DNA from: RCC90-49c sp051016155
GTDB taxonomy: Bacteria; Bacteroidota; Bacteroidia; Cytophagales; Amoebophilaceae
DNA: 64,000 bases
Assembly: GCA_051016155.1 (NCBI GenBank)
Contig: CP136537.1
Location: forward strand, 186,001-250,000
Reading direction: 5' to 3'
The position numbers and the translations under genes were made by a program. The stretch's first letter is position 1. Every line of letters begins with the position of its first letter. Shown in pieces: positions 56,908-64,000 of the stretch. The notes below the pieces were generated by a model. That model saw only the letters and a program-made list of their open reading frames with translations, was not told where the DNA came from and did no database searches.

Positions 56908-57076
56908 AACTAGCGCAAGCAAGCCTATAAGGCTGATTCAAGCGTCCTCGCTTGGACCGCCAATAGCCTCCCTACCACTGCACAGAGTTCTGTGACAATG
57001 ACGCAGCCCAGCGCTATATCAAAAGTCTCTATGCGGCCCCAGTTGGGAAGAGGCACATGCCAGGGGTACTGCGCTA
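56908..57076 (+). repeat. Shared cassette 5' arm, copy 3
   Basis: AACTAGCGCAAGCAAGCCTA to AGTTGGGAAGAGGCACATGC. A short replacement (CAATAGCCTCCCTACCACTG) lies in the middle, and one G is missing (AATGACGC for AATGGACGC). No toxin follows; the arm leads directly to a DUF4279 gene, so the toxin part of this cassette seems to be deleted. Confidence 0.65.
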
Positions 57077-57118
57077 GGGAGGAGTGACCAGGTAACTTGA
57101 GAAATATGTACAGTAAAA

Positions 57119-57553
57119 ATGGAAGTAGAATACGTCAAGTCATACTGTGAACTAAGAATAGCCTCGCAAGCTTTCTCTCTAGAACAAATTACAAAAGAGT
57201 TAGGGCTTACGCCTGATTTCTCCTTTTGTAGTACTGATAGCGCCAGATCAAGTCAACAAGAAGAAACGAAGCACAATCTATGGATGATTGTCTCTCCAAC
57301 TATCATCTCTGAAGAAAGAGACATAACACCACACATCAGCTATATGAGATCGAAATTAAAGAGTAAGAGAAATATACTTTTGAAATACAAAAAAGATCAG
57401 AGACTCGAGCTTATTTTCACAGTGCGGATTGAAACTGAAGATATAGTTTCAGGATTCAGTTTGAGTAGGGAAGATGTACTCTTTATCAATTCAATCTGTA
57501 ATCGCTGTGAGCATTTTTATACTTGTAAAGGGGATGTCATAACTAAAAAGTAG
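57119..57553 (+). CDS. Orphan DUF4279-type protein 6
   Basis: 144 residues, start ATG 57119 (MEVEYVKSYCELRIASQAFS). It has the DUF4279 layout (FSLEQITKELGLTPDFSF, then HNLWMIVSP, HISYMRSKLK and the C-terminal LSREDVLFINSICNRC). It is clearly diverged from the two above. No toxin tail lies directly upstream, only a truncated arm, so it may protect against a toxin encoded elsewhere. Confidence 0.7.
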   Translation: MEVEYVKSYCELRIASQAFSLEQITKELGLTPDFSFCSTDSARSSQQEETKHNLWMIVSPTIISEERDITPHISYMRSKLKSKRNILLKYKKDQRLELIFTVRIETEDIVSGFSLSREDVLFINSICNRCEHFYTCKGDVITKK

Positions 57554-57610
57554 TGCTAAGCTTAAGTGTGGCTTTACACTAAAGAACAAAAAAGCATAAG
57601 AGATAATAGG

Positions 57611-58075
57611 ATGTTAAGTGGCTGTATCATCGATGAACTAAACTGTGAATTCTCCATTACCTCGCGTATTGTAGCTCCAGAAGAGATCACGAAGCAGCTG
57701 GCCGTACAACCAAGTAGGTGTTTTACCAAAGGCGATACTTTTCTATCTGAGCACTCAGGCTTGCTAGTTGTACGCCCCTATCATCTTTGGGCTATCACCT
57801 CAACAGATGTAATAGAGGATAAAGAAGACCTACGACCACACATTGATTACTTAAAATCTAAACTCAGTCAAAAGGACACTATATTGAAGCAGTATAGGGA
57901 GGATCATCGGCTTGAGCTTGTTTTCAGTATATGGATCAAGGTATTAGGAGAATCTTTAAGTTTTATCTTAGGTGAGCATGAGCTTGCTTTTATTGGCACA
58001 ATTTGCAACCGATGCGACTATTTTTTTCTTGCCAAGGAAACAAATGTAGCTAACGACAACGTAGCTCAACATTAG
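57611..58075 (+). CDS. Orphan DUF4279-type protein 7
   Basis: ATG 57611 aligns with the starts of the related proteins (CEFSITSRIVAPEEITKQ, VQPSRCFTKGD, LWAITS). The frame continues upstream to GTG 57566. 154 residues, closest in its N-terminal half to the gene at 52554. It follows protein 6 after 57 bases, so the two lie in tandem without a toxin between them, which suggests a stock of immunity genes. Confidence 0.7.
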   Translation: MLSGCIIDELNCEFSITSRIVAPEEITKQLAVQPSRCFTKGDTFLSEHSGLLVVRPYHLWAITSTDVIEDKEDLRPHIDYLKSKLSQKDTILKQYREDHRLELVFSIWIKVLGESLSFILGEHELAFIGTICNRCDYFFLAKETNVANDNVAQH

Positions 58076-58116
58076 TAAGCCCCGGCTGGCGCGGAACTAA
58101 GTTCCGTGACCAGTGA

Positions 58117-58256
58117 GGCAAGCCTATAAAGCTGATTCAAGCGTCCTCGCTTGGACCGCCAGGCACAGCACAGAGTTCTGTGACAATGACGCAGCCCAGC
58201 GCTATATCAAAAGTCTCTATGCGGCCCCAGTTGGGAAGAGGCACATGCCAGGAGTC
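58117..58256 (+). repeat. Shared cassette 5' arm, copy 4
   Basis: GCAAGCCTATAAAGCTGATT to GGGAAGAGGCACATGCCAGG. Preceded by GGCTGGCGCGGAACTAAGTT with a CGGAACT-A-AGTTCCG palindrome (58085-58110). Like copy 3 it lacks one G relative to copies 1 and 2. Confidence 0.65.
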
Positions 58257-58270
58257 TTGCGCCAGGTGGG

Positions 58271-58402
58271 GAGGTTCTCCGAAAAGCAGGCATTACCAAT
58301 CCCAATATTTGCGTAGACAGTGCAGGCAATATTGTCCTGACACATCCTGTCACTAAACAACCTATTCCCACTGGGATACCTTTGTCTGAACTTGCTAAGT
58401 AA
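58271..58402 (+). pseudogene. Remnant toxin tail, cassette 8
   Basis: The frame reads VLRKAGITNPNICVDSAGNI then VLTHPVTKQPIPTGIPLSEL, AK and TAA. This looks like the very end of a toxin (a Thr-Lys-Gln turn and GIP.SEL), but most of the pretoxin is gone. Six bases after its stop comes the ATG of a DUF4279 gene split by an IS. Confidence 0.55.
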
Positions 58403-58447
58403 GCGTTATGCCTGTCACCAAAGCCTTTGCTGCCTGTGTTTTACTAG

Positions 58448-59262
58448 ACAGTGTCGTCAGGAGAGTCCTAGCCATAAAGCTAGACATCTGATTTGAATAG
58501 CGGCCAGAAATGAGCTCCTTCTCTTTGCATAGCGCGTACATATCCCGCGCCAACGCTTCAGATACAAAAACGTGTTCTCTATCACATGACGTAGTTGATA
58601 CACTTCTCGGTTGTAACTGCGCGCTACTTTTCTATGCTTCCTACTCGGTATTACACATTGTCTATTCTTTGATTTCACCTCTTTGACTACTTGCTCTGTG
58701 TCATAGCCCCTATCTGCTATCACTCCCCCTGCAGGCAAGTCTTTGAGCAGCTCAACACCTTGCTTACAATCTGCTTCGGTACCTGCTGTAATAATGGCTC
58801 TGAGCGGCATACCAGACGCATCCACGGCCAAATGTAGTTTTGTATTGAGCCCCCTTTTGTGCGATTCATCGCCTCATTTCCGCCCACTGCCCCCGTCCCA
58901 TGGGGATGCACTTTTATATGACTCGCATCGATCATCAGCCACGTGTAGTCTGGTTCATCTGACAGTAATTCCAAAAGCTTCTCCCATGTTCGATTATCGC
59001 GCCATCGACAAAAGCGTCGGTTCGTATTATTCCACTCGCCGTAATGAGGAGGCAAGTCTCGCCATGGGGCTCCCGTTCGTAAGATCCAGAACACGGCGTT
59101 AATAAATTTTCTATTGTCTTTAGCTACCCCTCCCCAAGCGCCAGCTCTTCCAGGCAAATGAGGGGCAAGTTTGTTCCATACTTCATCGGAGATATCGTGT
59201 CGTTGATAGGCAGGTTGTTTCAGCATTTTTTGCCTTAAGATAATATCTTATGTCGACACTGC
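58448..59262 (-). mobile_element. IS5-family insertion sequence
   Basis: An element of 815 bases flanked by the 4-base direct repeat CTAG. The ends are imperfect inverted repeats (ACAGTGTCGTCA and, inverted, GCAGTGTCGACA). It carries a two-frame transposase on the minus strand. The reading of the host gene is restored exactly when the element and one CTAG are removed, which fixes the boundaries. Confidence 0.9.
58457..59226 (-). CDS. IS5-family transposase, -1 frameshift type
   Basis: Two overlapping frames make one DDE transposase. The first (59226-58720) starts MLKQPAYQRHDISDEVWNKL and contains the first Asp in WLMIDASHIKVHPHG, up to NRTKGG. At ACAAAAGGGGGCTC (about 58855) a -1 shift joins it to LNTKLHLAVDASGMP (frame ending at 58457), which has the second Asp in VIADRGYDTE and the Glu in LRHVIENTFLYLKRWRG. 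A programmed -1 shift at such an A/G run is known in some IS5-family members. A simple one-base deletion is the alternative. Confidence 0.85.
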
Positions 59263-59673
59263 CTAGGAGATGATTTTAGTCCTAAGAAGTTGAGTAAGAT
59301 AACTGGTTTGAAGTCTGAAGATCCTGTAGAAAAAGGAGATATTGATGTTCGAGGTCATGAGTGGACCTATGGTGGGGCAATCATTAATCACGCTTCCCAT
59401 ATTAACCAAGAAGGAGAGCATATAGATTTATCCACCATGCTCCAGGTGTTACTAGACCATCAAGAGCACTTGAAGACTTGTCAAGTAGAGCGTATCTACT
59501 TGACGCTCAACTTCTTTCACACCTCTGACATCTCAGCATGGCACCTAGACCATGCAGACCTCAAAAAGATTGTAGCGCTGGGCGAATTCTTGGGCTTTGA
59601 TATTGGTCTGTCGCTGGATTGGTACCAGATGGATGGGGAGGAAGAAGAGAGTGAAGCTAAAGAGGACGAATAA

Positions 59674-59877
59674 CCTCACCTAGCGTGAAAGTAACTCCCG
59701 TGCCAAAGAGCAATACCATACGCCATGGCCAACCACTTTGGACTTATAGAGAATAACCGCTAATTTCGGCCCCACAAGCTTGGTTATTAGGAAATCATAG
59801 CGCAAACATTAAGTAGTACACGGGTGAACCCCAGCATATAGTTTATATTAAGGAATCAGGCAGCTATAAAACACATC
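59674..59877. other. Right border of the cassette array
   Basis: No gene. It starts CCTAGCGTGAAAGTAACTCC, a diverged form of the boundary motif, and continues as sequence without recognised features. Confidence 0.5.
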
Positions 59878-60030
59878 ATGGCAGTTACGAGATTACAGAG
59901 AAAGGAGAGAAAAAATAAAACGCGAGCGACGCAGCGTAAAGTCACCATTAAACGTTTGTTGGCTACGCCTACCATTAAAAAGGGGGCTACAGAAGCATCC
60001 CAACAGGCTCCTGCCACGAGCGAAAAATAA
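59878..60030 (+). CDS. Small basic conserved protein
   Basis: A 50-residue very basic protein (MAVTRLQRKERKNKTRATQR at the start, ending SQQAPATSEK). It resembles the short basic proteins RLQRK..RNK...VQ..K.L..KP.IK found in Bacteroidota, whose function I do not know. The start is ATG 59878. It lies between the toxin array and dut. Confidence 0.65.
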   Translation: MAVTRLQRKERKNKTRATQRKVTIKRLLATPTIKKGATEASQQAPATSEK

Positions 60031-60240
60031 GTACCCGTACATTGACTTCCTCTCTATTGCCTCTGGCCAACTAACGCAGGCGCCTGCAGCAGAAGGCATA
60101 CAATGCCCTTCCAATGCTACACCCACCCCTCTCTTTGGTTCACCAACGGTTTTGAAATCTCCCACCATCTTCCAATGACCCAACCATCCAATAAACAAAT
60201 GTCTTGATAAAAACAGATAGCCCAATAAACAAATATCCTG

Positions 60241-60681
60241 ATGCACCTGTCTATTCCTATTATCAACCACTCCAAGCACCTTTTGCCTGCTTATGCTACG
60301 CCTGATGCTAGCGGCATGGACCTGCGGGCCAACATTGAGGAAAGTATTACTTTACTGCCTGGACAAAGAACACTCGTGTCAACAGGCCTACACATAGCTT
60401 TGCCCAAAGGCTTTGAAGCACAAGTAAGGCCTAGAAGTGGCTTGGCCTTCAAACATGGGATTACAGTACTGAACAGTCCTGGCACCATTGATGCTGACTA
60501 TCGGGGAGAGATCAAGGTGCTGCTGATTAATCTTTCTGAGAAAGAGTTTAAGATTCAAGATGGCGAACGCATTGCGCAGTTGGTCGTAGCAGCCTACACG
60601 CCAGTAGAATGGCAACGTGTGGACCAACTCGACGACACGCTCCGAGGCCAAGGAGGCTATGGAAGCACAGGTACGGTATGA
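60241..60681 (+). CDS. dut: dUTP diphosphatase Dut
   Basis: Hydrolyses dUTP to dUMP and so keeps uracil out of DNA. All five trimeric dUTPase motifs are present: [46 protein letters not shown] and the C-terminal [10 protein letters not shown]. Length 146 is normal. The upstream 200 bases hold an inverted TGATT-type repeat (60165-60240). Confidence 0.97.
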   Translation: MHLSIPIINHSKHLLPAYATPDASGMDLRANIEESITLLPGQRTLVSTGLHIALPKGFEAQVRPRSGLAFKHGITVLNSPGTIDADYRGEIKVLLINLSEKEFKIQDGERIAQLVVAAYTPVEWQRVDQLDDTLRGQGGYGSTGTV

Positions 60682-60729
60682 GGCCATTGTATGATTAAGT
60701 GATTTTGTGGTTGAATGCTTTTGAAGTTA

Positions 60730-60802
60730 CTCTCCCAACTTGTAAAAGCACTTTTTTAAGCCCTGACAGAGCGTTGGATGTATTTTGCAATGCTCTCAGT
60801 GT
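60730..60802 (-). repeat. TGTTGCAAAA-family repeat, inverted copy
   Basis: AAAGCACTTTTTTAAGCCCT to TGGATGTATTTTGCAATGCT, the reverse complement of the element type at 3398-3500 (TGCAAAATGCATCCA, CACTTAAAAAAG). Confidence 0.6.
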
Positions 60803-60855
60803 AAATGAGTAGCAATCTGTGGTGAACGATCAAGCGATCCAAAACTAGAGGCCAC

Positions 60856-61836
60856 ATGGACCAATATCTCACCTTCATGAACAGAGAAGTGGCCAGCAGT
60901 GGAAGGCGCATGGCCATAAAGCTGCAGTTTCTCTCGCACAGTGAAGAGGCCCGTTTGGAACACAAAGCGCTCTACGAGCTGAATTATGCGTCTAACAAGG
61001 CCCAAGTAGAAGCGCTCCTTCGTACTGACCAAGGAGCAACCTTCGAGAATACAGTGATCCTGAGCGTGGGCTCCTCTTCTACGCAGGCCTATGCCCCCAA
61101 GGGCGTTATAGGGCGTTTTCATTTTGGCACCTCCCAGCTTCCTGACAATCGCATGATGGCGACCCTTGTAGAAAAGCTGCAGCACTTCTTTGCCCACCAT
61201 GATGTAAAGAGTGTGCTCATCATAGGAAGTGCTGGCTACTGGATCAAGCAAGAGAGTCTGTCTCATATCAACGTGCTGGACGAACCATCAATGGAAGACC
61301 TCGTCAGAGACGAAAAAGGTGCACACGCATTTCTGCGCCAATTGGGCCCCAAGCTCCGCAGTGTTCAACCTAAGCTCAATGTCTATCTTAAGAACAGAAA
61401 GCCTAGAGACAAAAATATCCACCTCTCCTGGCTCGGTCCGCTAACCCAAGAAATACGTGGGCGTGTCGGTCATGAACAGCATGGTCACTATCTGGTAGAC
61501 TTTGGCGGTGGGGGCATTGAAGTGCACTGCCTACGGTGCGATGCTCAGCCATGGAAGGGGAAAGACCGTTTTTTAAAGAACTACATAGATGCGCAGGGCC
61601 AGCCCAAGGACCTTCAGCAAGACTTTGTACAGGCTGTGACAACGCTTGAACACCGCAAGACGAACTGGATAGTGCAGATGGCCCAAGACCGCATAGTGGA
61701 GCTAGCGCTCAGGCACGCCCAAGAAAAGACAATGCAGGGACCTATTTGCATAGAAGTCTATCAAACAGGACGCTTAAGAGAGGCCTATGAAAAGACTGAA
61801 AGCATCGCATTGTTGGACGATTGTGTGATTGAGTGA
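60856..61836 (+). CDS. Unknown protein with glycine-rich motifs
   Basis: A 326-residue soluble protein. I do not recognise the family. Two motifs are suggestive: VILSVGSSSTQAYAP (about residues 66-80) and HYLVDFGGGGIEVHC (about residues 211-225). Such paired Gly-rich phosphate-loop-like segments occur in actin-like ATPases, Ppx/GppA phosphatases and apyrases (DxGxxxTQ, LDxGGGS). The spacing (about 145 residues) fits such a fold, but the usual Asp of the first motif reads Ser. It follows dut and is convergent with the CIS operon on the other strand. ATG 60856 is likely. Confidence 0.5.
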   Translation: MDQYLTFMNREVASSGRRMAIKLQFLSHSEEARLEHKALYELNYASNKAQVEALLRTDQGATFENTVILSVGSSSTQAYAPKGVIGRFHFGTSQLPDNRMMATLVEKLQHFFAHHDVKSVLIIGSAGYWIKQESLSHINVLDEPSMEDLVRDEKGAHAFLRQLGPKLRSVQPKLNVYLKNRKPRDKNIHLSWLGPLTQEIRGRVGHEQHGHYLVDFGGGGIEVHCLRCDAQPWKGKDRFLKNYIDAQGQPKDLQQDFVQAVTTLEHRKTNWIVQMAQDRIVELALRHAQEKTMQGPICIEVYQTGRLREAYEKTESIALLDDCVIE

Positions 61837-61841
61837 TTTTA

Positions 61842-61912
61842 AAGGCTTTCTCTAGGTTTGTAGAGGCGTGCTTTAAGTGTTGCTAAAATACTGGGTGTAT
61901 TTTGTAGCAGTC
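61842..61912 (-). repeat. TGTTGCAAAA-family repeat, inverted copy
   Basis: AGGCTTTCTCTAGGTTTGTA to GTATTTTGTAGCAGTCTC. Reverse complement reads GAGACTGCTACAAAATACAC, as in the other copies (GAGACTGTTGCAAAACAGAC). It sits between the convergent gene ends. Confidence 0.6.
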
Positions 61913-61960
61913 TCGCCTTGATAACGTATCACATGAACTTGATTAGCCGTCAAGACTCCC

Positions 61961-62140
61961 CTAATCTCCTTTGTTCTTTGGGGGTTTTGCATCCTGAAAT
62001 CCATGACTGGGCAACTGTACGTTGGACTGTGCGTGAATCTTCCCAATGAGTTCATATACTTCTCGAAAGGGACGTTCAGACAAGGACTTGATGATAATGT
62101 TTACTTCTTGGACATCTAGGTCGAGATTGATTTTGGTCAT
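61961..62140 (-). CDS. Small CIS/phage-associated protein
   Basis: A 59-residue protein: MTKINLDLDVQEVNIIIKSL, then SERPFREVYELIGKIHAQSN and a Pro/Lys-rich end. The pattern of a beta strand followed by LSERPF.EVY.LI.KI resembles small proteins of tailed phages and CIS clusters. It begins 40 bases after the fibre-like gene on the same strand. The start is ATG 62140 and the stop TAG at 61963-61961. Role not known. Confidence 0.7.
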   Translation of the reverse strand: MTKINLDLDVQEVNIIIKSLSERPFREVYELIGKIHAQSNVQLPSHGFQDAKPPKNKGD

Positions 62141-62179
62141 TGTCGTTGATTATTCTAGAATGGTTTTTGAGAGCGTTGT

Positions 62180-62899
62180 TTACTCGTCTTCCCACCAAAG
62201 ATTGGTAACGTAGTACTTGATCATACTTGCATCTCCATAGTCGCGTCTGGTTCGTATCTGCAAGTAATAGTCAAAAGTACTTCCAGCCCACCTGAGGTCA
62301 AGCTTGTTTCGGTAGCTGCCATAATGCGCTTCCGTTTTTCTGATGGTATTGCTTGAGTTGCCGAATGCACTCAGTGCAATGGCGTGTATGATCGAGTACA
62401 AGCCTCTGCCTGGCTTACCAATCTGGGCCACGACTTCAAATGCATGACAGTGACTTAGCTGAGGAGTTATGTTGTGCCATTCTTTGTTGCCAGGGACTTC
62501 TCCAGAGGCATACAGCCCTCTGCGGCCCTGCATGTGAATATTGCCAGCAACCTCCAGCTTGGCCGTAGGGTTGATGGTGCCAATGCCCACGTTCCCATCT
62601 TCTTTGATAAACAGCCGACTCTCTCCTCCTTGATCCACCAGGTTCAAGCCAAAATCAGGGGTATCTTTAGGATATTGTTCAATGCCCCACTTAGGCTTAA
62701 GATCACTCAGGCTATTGAAAAAGGTGACCATCTTCTTGGCACTCCCTTTGGGGGATAGCTTGAGCCCCTCCTCCTGAGAAATGAGCCCATCGTCTTGTTT
62801 GTGATACAGAGAATCAACCAAGTCCTCAAAATCTTGCTGCGAAGGAATAGCTCCTTTTTCAAAGGCTTTTTTGAGCTGATTTCTGCTAACTATCGCCAT
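62180..62899 (-). CDS. CIS fibre or tip-like protein
   Basis: A 239-residue protein whose N-terminal part (MAIVSRNQLKKAFEKGAIPS, DFEDLVDSLYHKQ) matches phage/CIS fibre-associated proteins that begin with a short helical segment. In the middle it has the tail-fibre type repeat DGNVGIGTINPTAKLEVAGN (about residues 102-121). The C-terminal 100 residues look like a beta domain (HAFEVVAQIGKPGRGLYSII, YYLQIRTRRDYGD). Such proteins probably bind the target surface. It overlaps the end of the baseplate gene by 14 bases. Confidence 0.75.
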   Translation of the reverse strand: MAIVSRNQLKKAFEKGAIPSQQDFEDLVDSLYHKQDDGLISQEEGLKLSPKGSAKKMVTFFNSLSDLKPKWGIEQYPKDTPDFGLNLVDQGGESRLFIKEDGNVGIGTINPTAKLEVAGNIHMQGRRGLYASGEVPGNKEWHNITPQLSHCHAFEVVAQIGKPGRGLYSIIHAIALSAFGNSSNTIRKTEAHYGSYRNKLDLRWAGSTFDYYLQIRTRRDYGDASMIKYYVTNLWWEDE

Positions 62900-64000
62900 G
62901 GGGGGTACGCTTCTTAATATTTTTCTTGGTTACTAGGTAATACTCTTCTAGGCTTTCCTGTAAGACCTCTTGCTTGGCCTCAGCTGCCCAGTCTTTGCTT
63001 TTTCCTTCTTGCCAAGGCCCTACAATAAAATCTTCTCCAACGCGCATCTCATCCACGCCTCCACGGCGAAGGCCTAGGCGCGCACGAATTTTATCTAGCA
63101 CAGAGATTTTATGCTTGTTGGCTGAAACCATTACCGACCATGGATAGGTAGCCTTTAGATAGTTATCATAATCGGTGATTTTAGTAATGGTCATCCTAGC
63201 TCCTTGCCCTGTGTACTTCAATATGGAGAAGTTGCCTATGCCCTCTACGTATTCCTTTTTATTGATAAAGTCGATAATTTTCGAAGAGGGCATGATACCA
63301 CCTAGCTTCACATCTTCTGCTTCGTCGAACAGCCAAGGGGAAAGAAAATTCCTAATTTCCTTCTGTAGTTTGTTCAAATATATGCCCTTTTCGTAGGTTG
63401 GCCTAAACTTTACCTCTATGTTCACTTTGACCTCTTCGTACATGGGATTCATGACCTCGAATTCGACAAAAGGCGATGATACACTTTGCAGGTAACGCTC
63501 AATTTCTCGTAACAGCTGTTTGGTCACTCTTGGCGTGAACTCACTCTCCTCGTTGCTGCTTTGTAGTCTATTGATCACCACCATCATGACTCTGCCTGGA
63601 TAGGGGGCCCAAGGCTTGGCCTTGCTAGAGTGGTTAATGCATTTGACTCTAAAAATTTCAGGAAACTTTTCTAGAACAAGTCTTTCATAGTCCCAAGCAG
63701 AAATAGCCCTATTCTTGTGCCGAAGCCGCTCGCTGATTCTGGTATAAAACTGATCACTGTTTTCTGCTGGCTTGCCGCCAAAAGAGGCAAAAGGCTGTAA
63801 TACTGCTTTTATTTCTTTAGGGTCTCCCCATACATTTTGTAGGCTGCCCGGACGTAATGTATTGGGTAGTTCAGCTGTTCGGTCTTTGTCAATGACCCTA
63901 GAGGCCATGGCGACCTGGGTGCGGATGCTCACAAGCGTGGGGAGCGCCTCCATCGCCTCAAAGAATACCGCTCTGACCCAAATCAGCCCTGGACTGAACA
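62886..64000 (-). CDS. CIS baseplate J-like protein, 5' end outside window
   Basis: The frame is open to the right edge, so the start at 63953 is not real. The visible part has the pattern of Afp11/baseplate J-type proteins: FYTRISERLRHKNRAISAWD and YERLVLEKFPEIFRVKCINH, then PGRVMMVVINR, the beta segment KVNIEVKFRPTYEKG and LGGIMPSSKIIDFI. This protein forms the baseplate wedge. It overlaps the fibre-like gene by 14 bases, and both belong to one minus-strand operon. Confidence 0.75.
   Translation of the reverse strand, partial: FSPGLIWVRAVFFEAMEALPTLVSIRTQVAMASRVIDKDRTAELPNTLRPGSLQNVWGDPKEIKAVLQPFASFGGKPAENSDQFYTRISERLRHKNRAISAWDYERLVLEKFPEIFRVKCINHSSKAKPWAPYPGRVMMVVINRLQSSNEESEFTPRVTKQLLREIERYLQSVSSPFVEFEVMNPMYEEVKVNIEVKFRPTYEKGIYLNKLQKEIRNFLSPWLFDEAEDVKLGGIMPSSKIIDFINKKEYVEGIGNFSILKYTGQGARMTITKITDYDNYLKATYPWSVMVSANKHKISVLDKIRARLGLRRGGVDEMRVGEDFIVGPWQEGKSKDWAAEAKQEVLQESLEEYYLVTKKNIKKRTPHGDS

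Larger units (their letters stand above)
58408..59673 (+). pseudogene. DUF4279 gene interrupted by IS5-type element
   Basis: Joining 58408-58447 to 59267-59673 gives an uninterrupted 148-codon frame: MPVTKAFAACVLLGDDFSPK, then KLSKITGLKSEDPVEKGD and the DUF4279-like rest (DLKKIVALGEFLGFDIGLSL). The direct repeat CTAG at 58444-58447 and 59263-59266 is the target duplication. The IS separates the first 13 codons from the rest. The downstream part can start at TTG 59290 but would lack the first beta strand. Confidence 0.85.

Noticed and set aside
58113..58316. 67-codon plus-strand frame at the fourth cassette arm
   Set aside because: It is the shared cassette arm read in a frame broken by the missing G; it ends at random in the toxin remnant and is not an independent gene.

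Overview
The window reads as a chromosome segment of a host-associated Bacteroidota, most like the Amoebophilaceae (Amoebophilus/Cardinium relatives). Supporting signs are a bacteroidete-type MurF-Alr fusion, the DUF6913-dapA pair, a small Hc1-like histone, contractile injection system (CIS) genes of the type described from Amoebophilus, lipoproteins with an ankyrin or Q-rich character, weak Shine-Dalgarno signals, and many dispersed intergenic repeats, IS elements and decayed genes. This placement is inference; no rRNA is present. TGA is a normal stop codon here.

Layout. 1-10.1 kb: CIS genes, with the end of an unknown protein, a baseplate component and a 2172-residue tape-measure-type protein carrying about 14 tandem 44-residue repeats. 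10.2-10.9 kb: a vapBC pair whose toxin carries a nonsense codon. 11-20 kb: M1 aminopeptidase, pyrH, rsgA, a DMT transporter, menA and fabD, separated by dispersed repeats. 19.9-25.1 kb: an apparent tandem duplication of a two-gene lipoprotein unit, then a lipocalin. 25.3-31.5 kb: a ureohydrolase that has lost metal ligands, sixA, topA, an ankyrin lipoprotein and asd. 31.6-33.9 kb: a broken M15 peptidase cut by an IS481-type element, next to yefM-yoeB. 34-51 kb: mostly housekeeping genes (murI, ZIP transporter, ligA, dapA, a Rel protein with a degraded hydrolase site, tRNA-Leu, tig-clpP-clpX, an outer membrane protein, murF-alr), again with repeats between them. 51.4 kb: ruvC.

52.0-59.7 kb is the most unusual region. 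It is an array of headless polymorphic-toxin C-terminal cassettes, most followed by a small putative immunity gene, many of the DUF4279 type. The cassettes share a pretoxin segment and a conserved 5' arm, but each ends in a different toxin tail. Several start right after an in-frame TAG within a shared AACTAGCGC motif and have no convincing start codon, so they look like a silent reservoir to be recombined into a full-length toxin gene elsewhere. One cassette is decayed. Another immunity gene is split by an IS5-type element with a CTAG target duplication, and its uninterrupted reading frame can be reconstructed exactly.

59.9-64.0 kb: a small basic protein, dut, an unknown protein with glycine-rich motifs, and a second minus-strand CIS operon (baseplate J-like protein running off the window, a fibre-like protein, a 59-residue protein). 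The CIS parts thus sit at both ends of the window, about 50 kb apart. dapA, asd, murI, murF-alr and rel suggest that wall-precursor synthesis and stringent signalling are at least partly kept.
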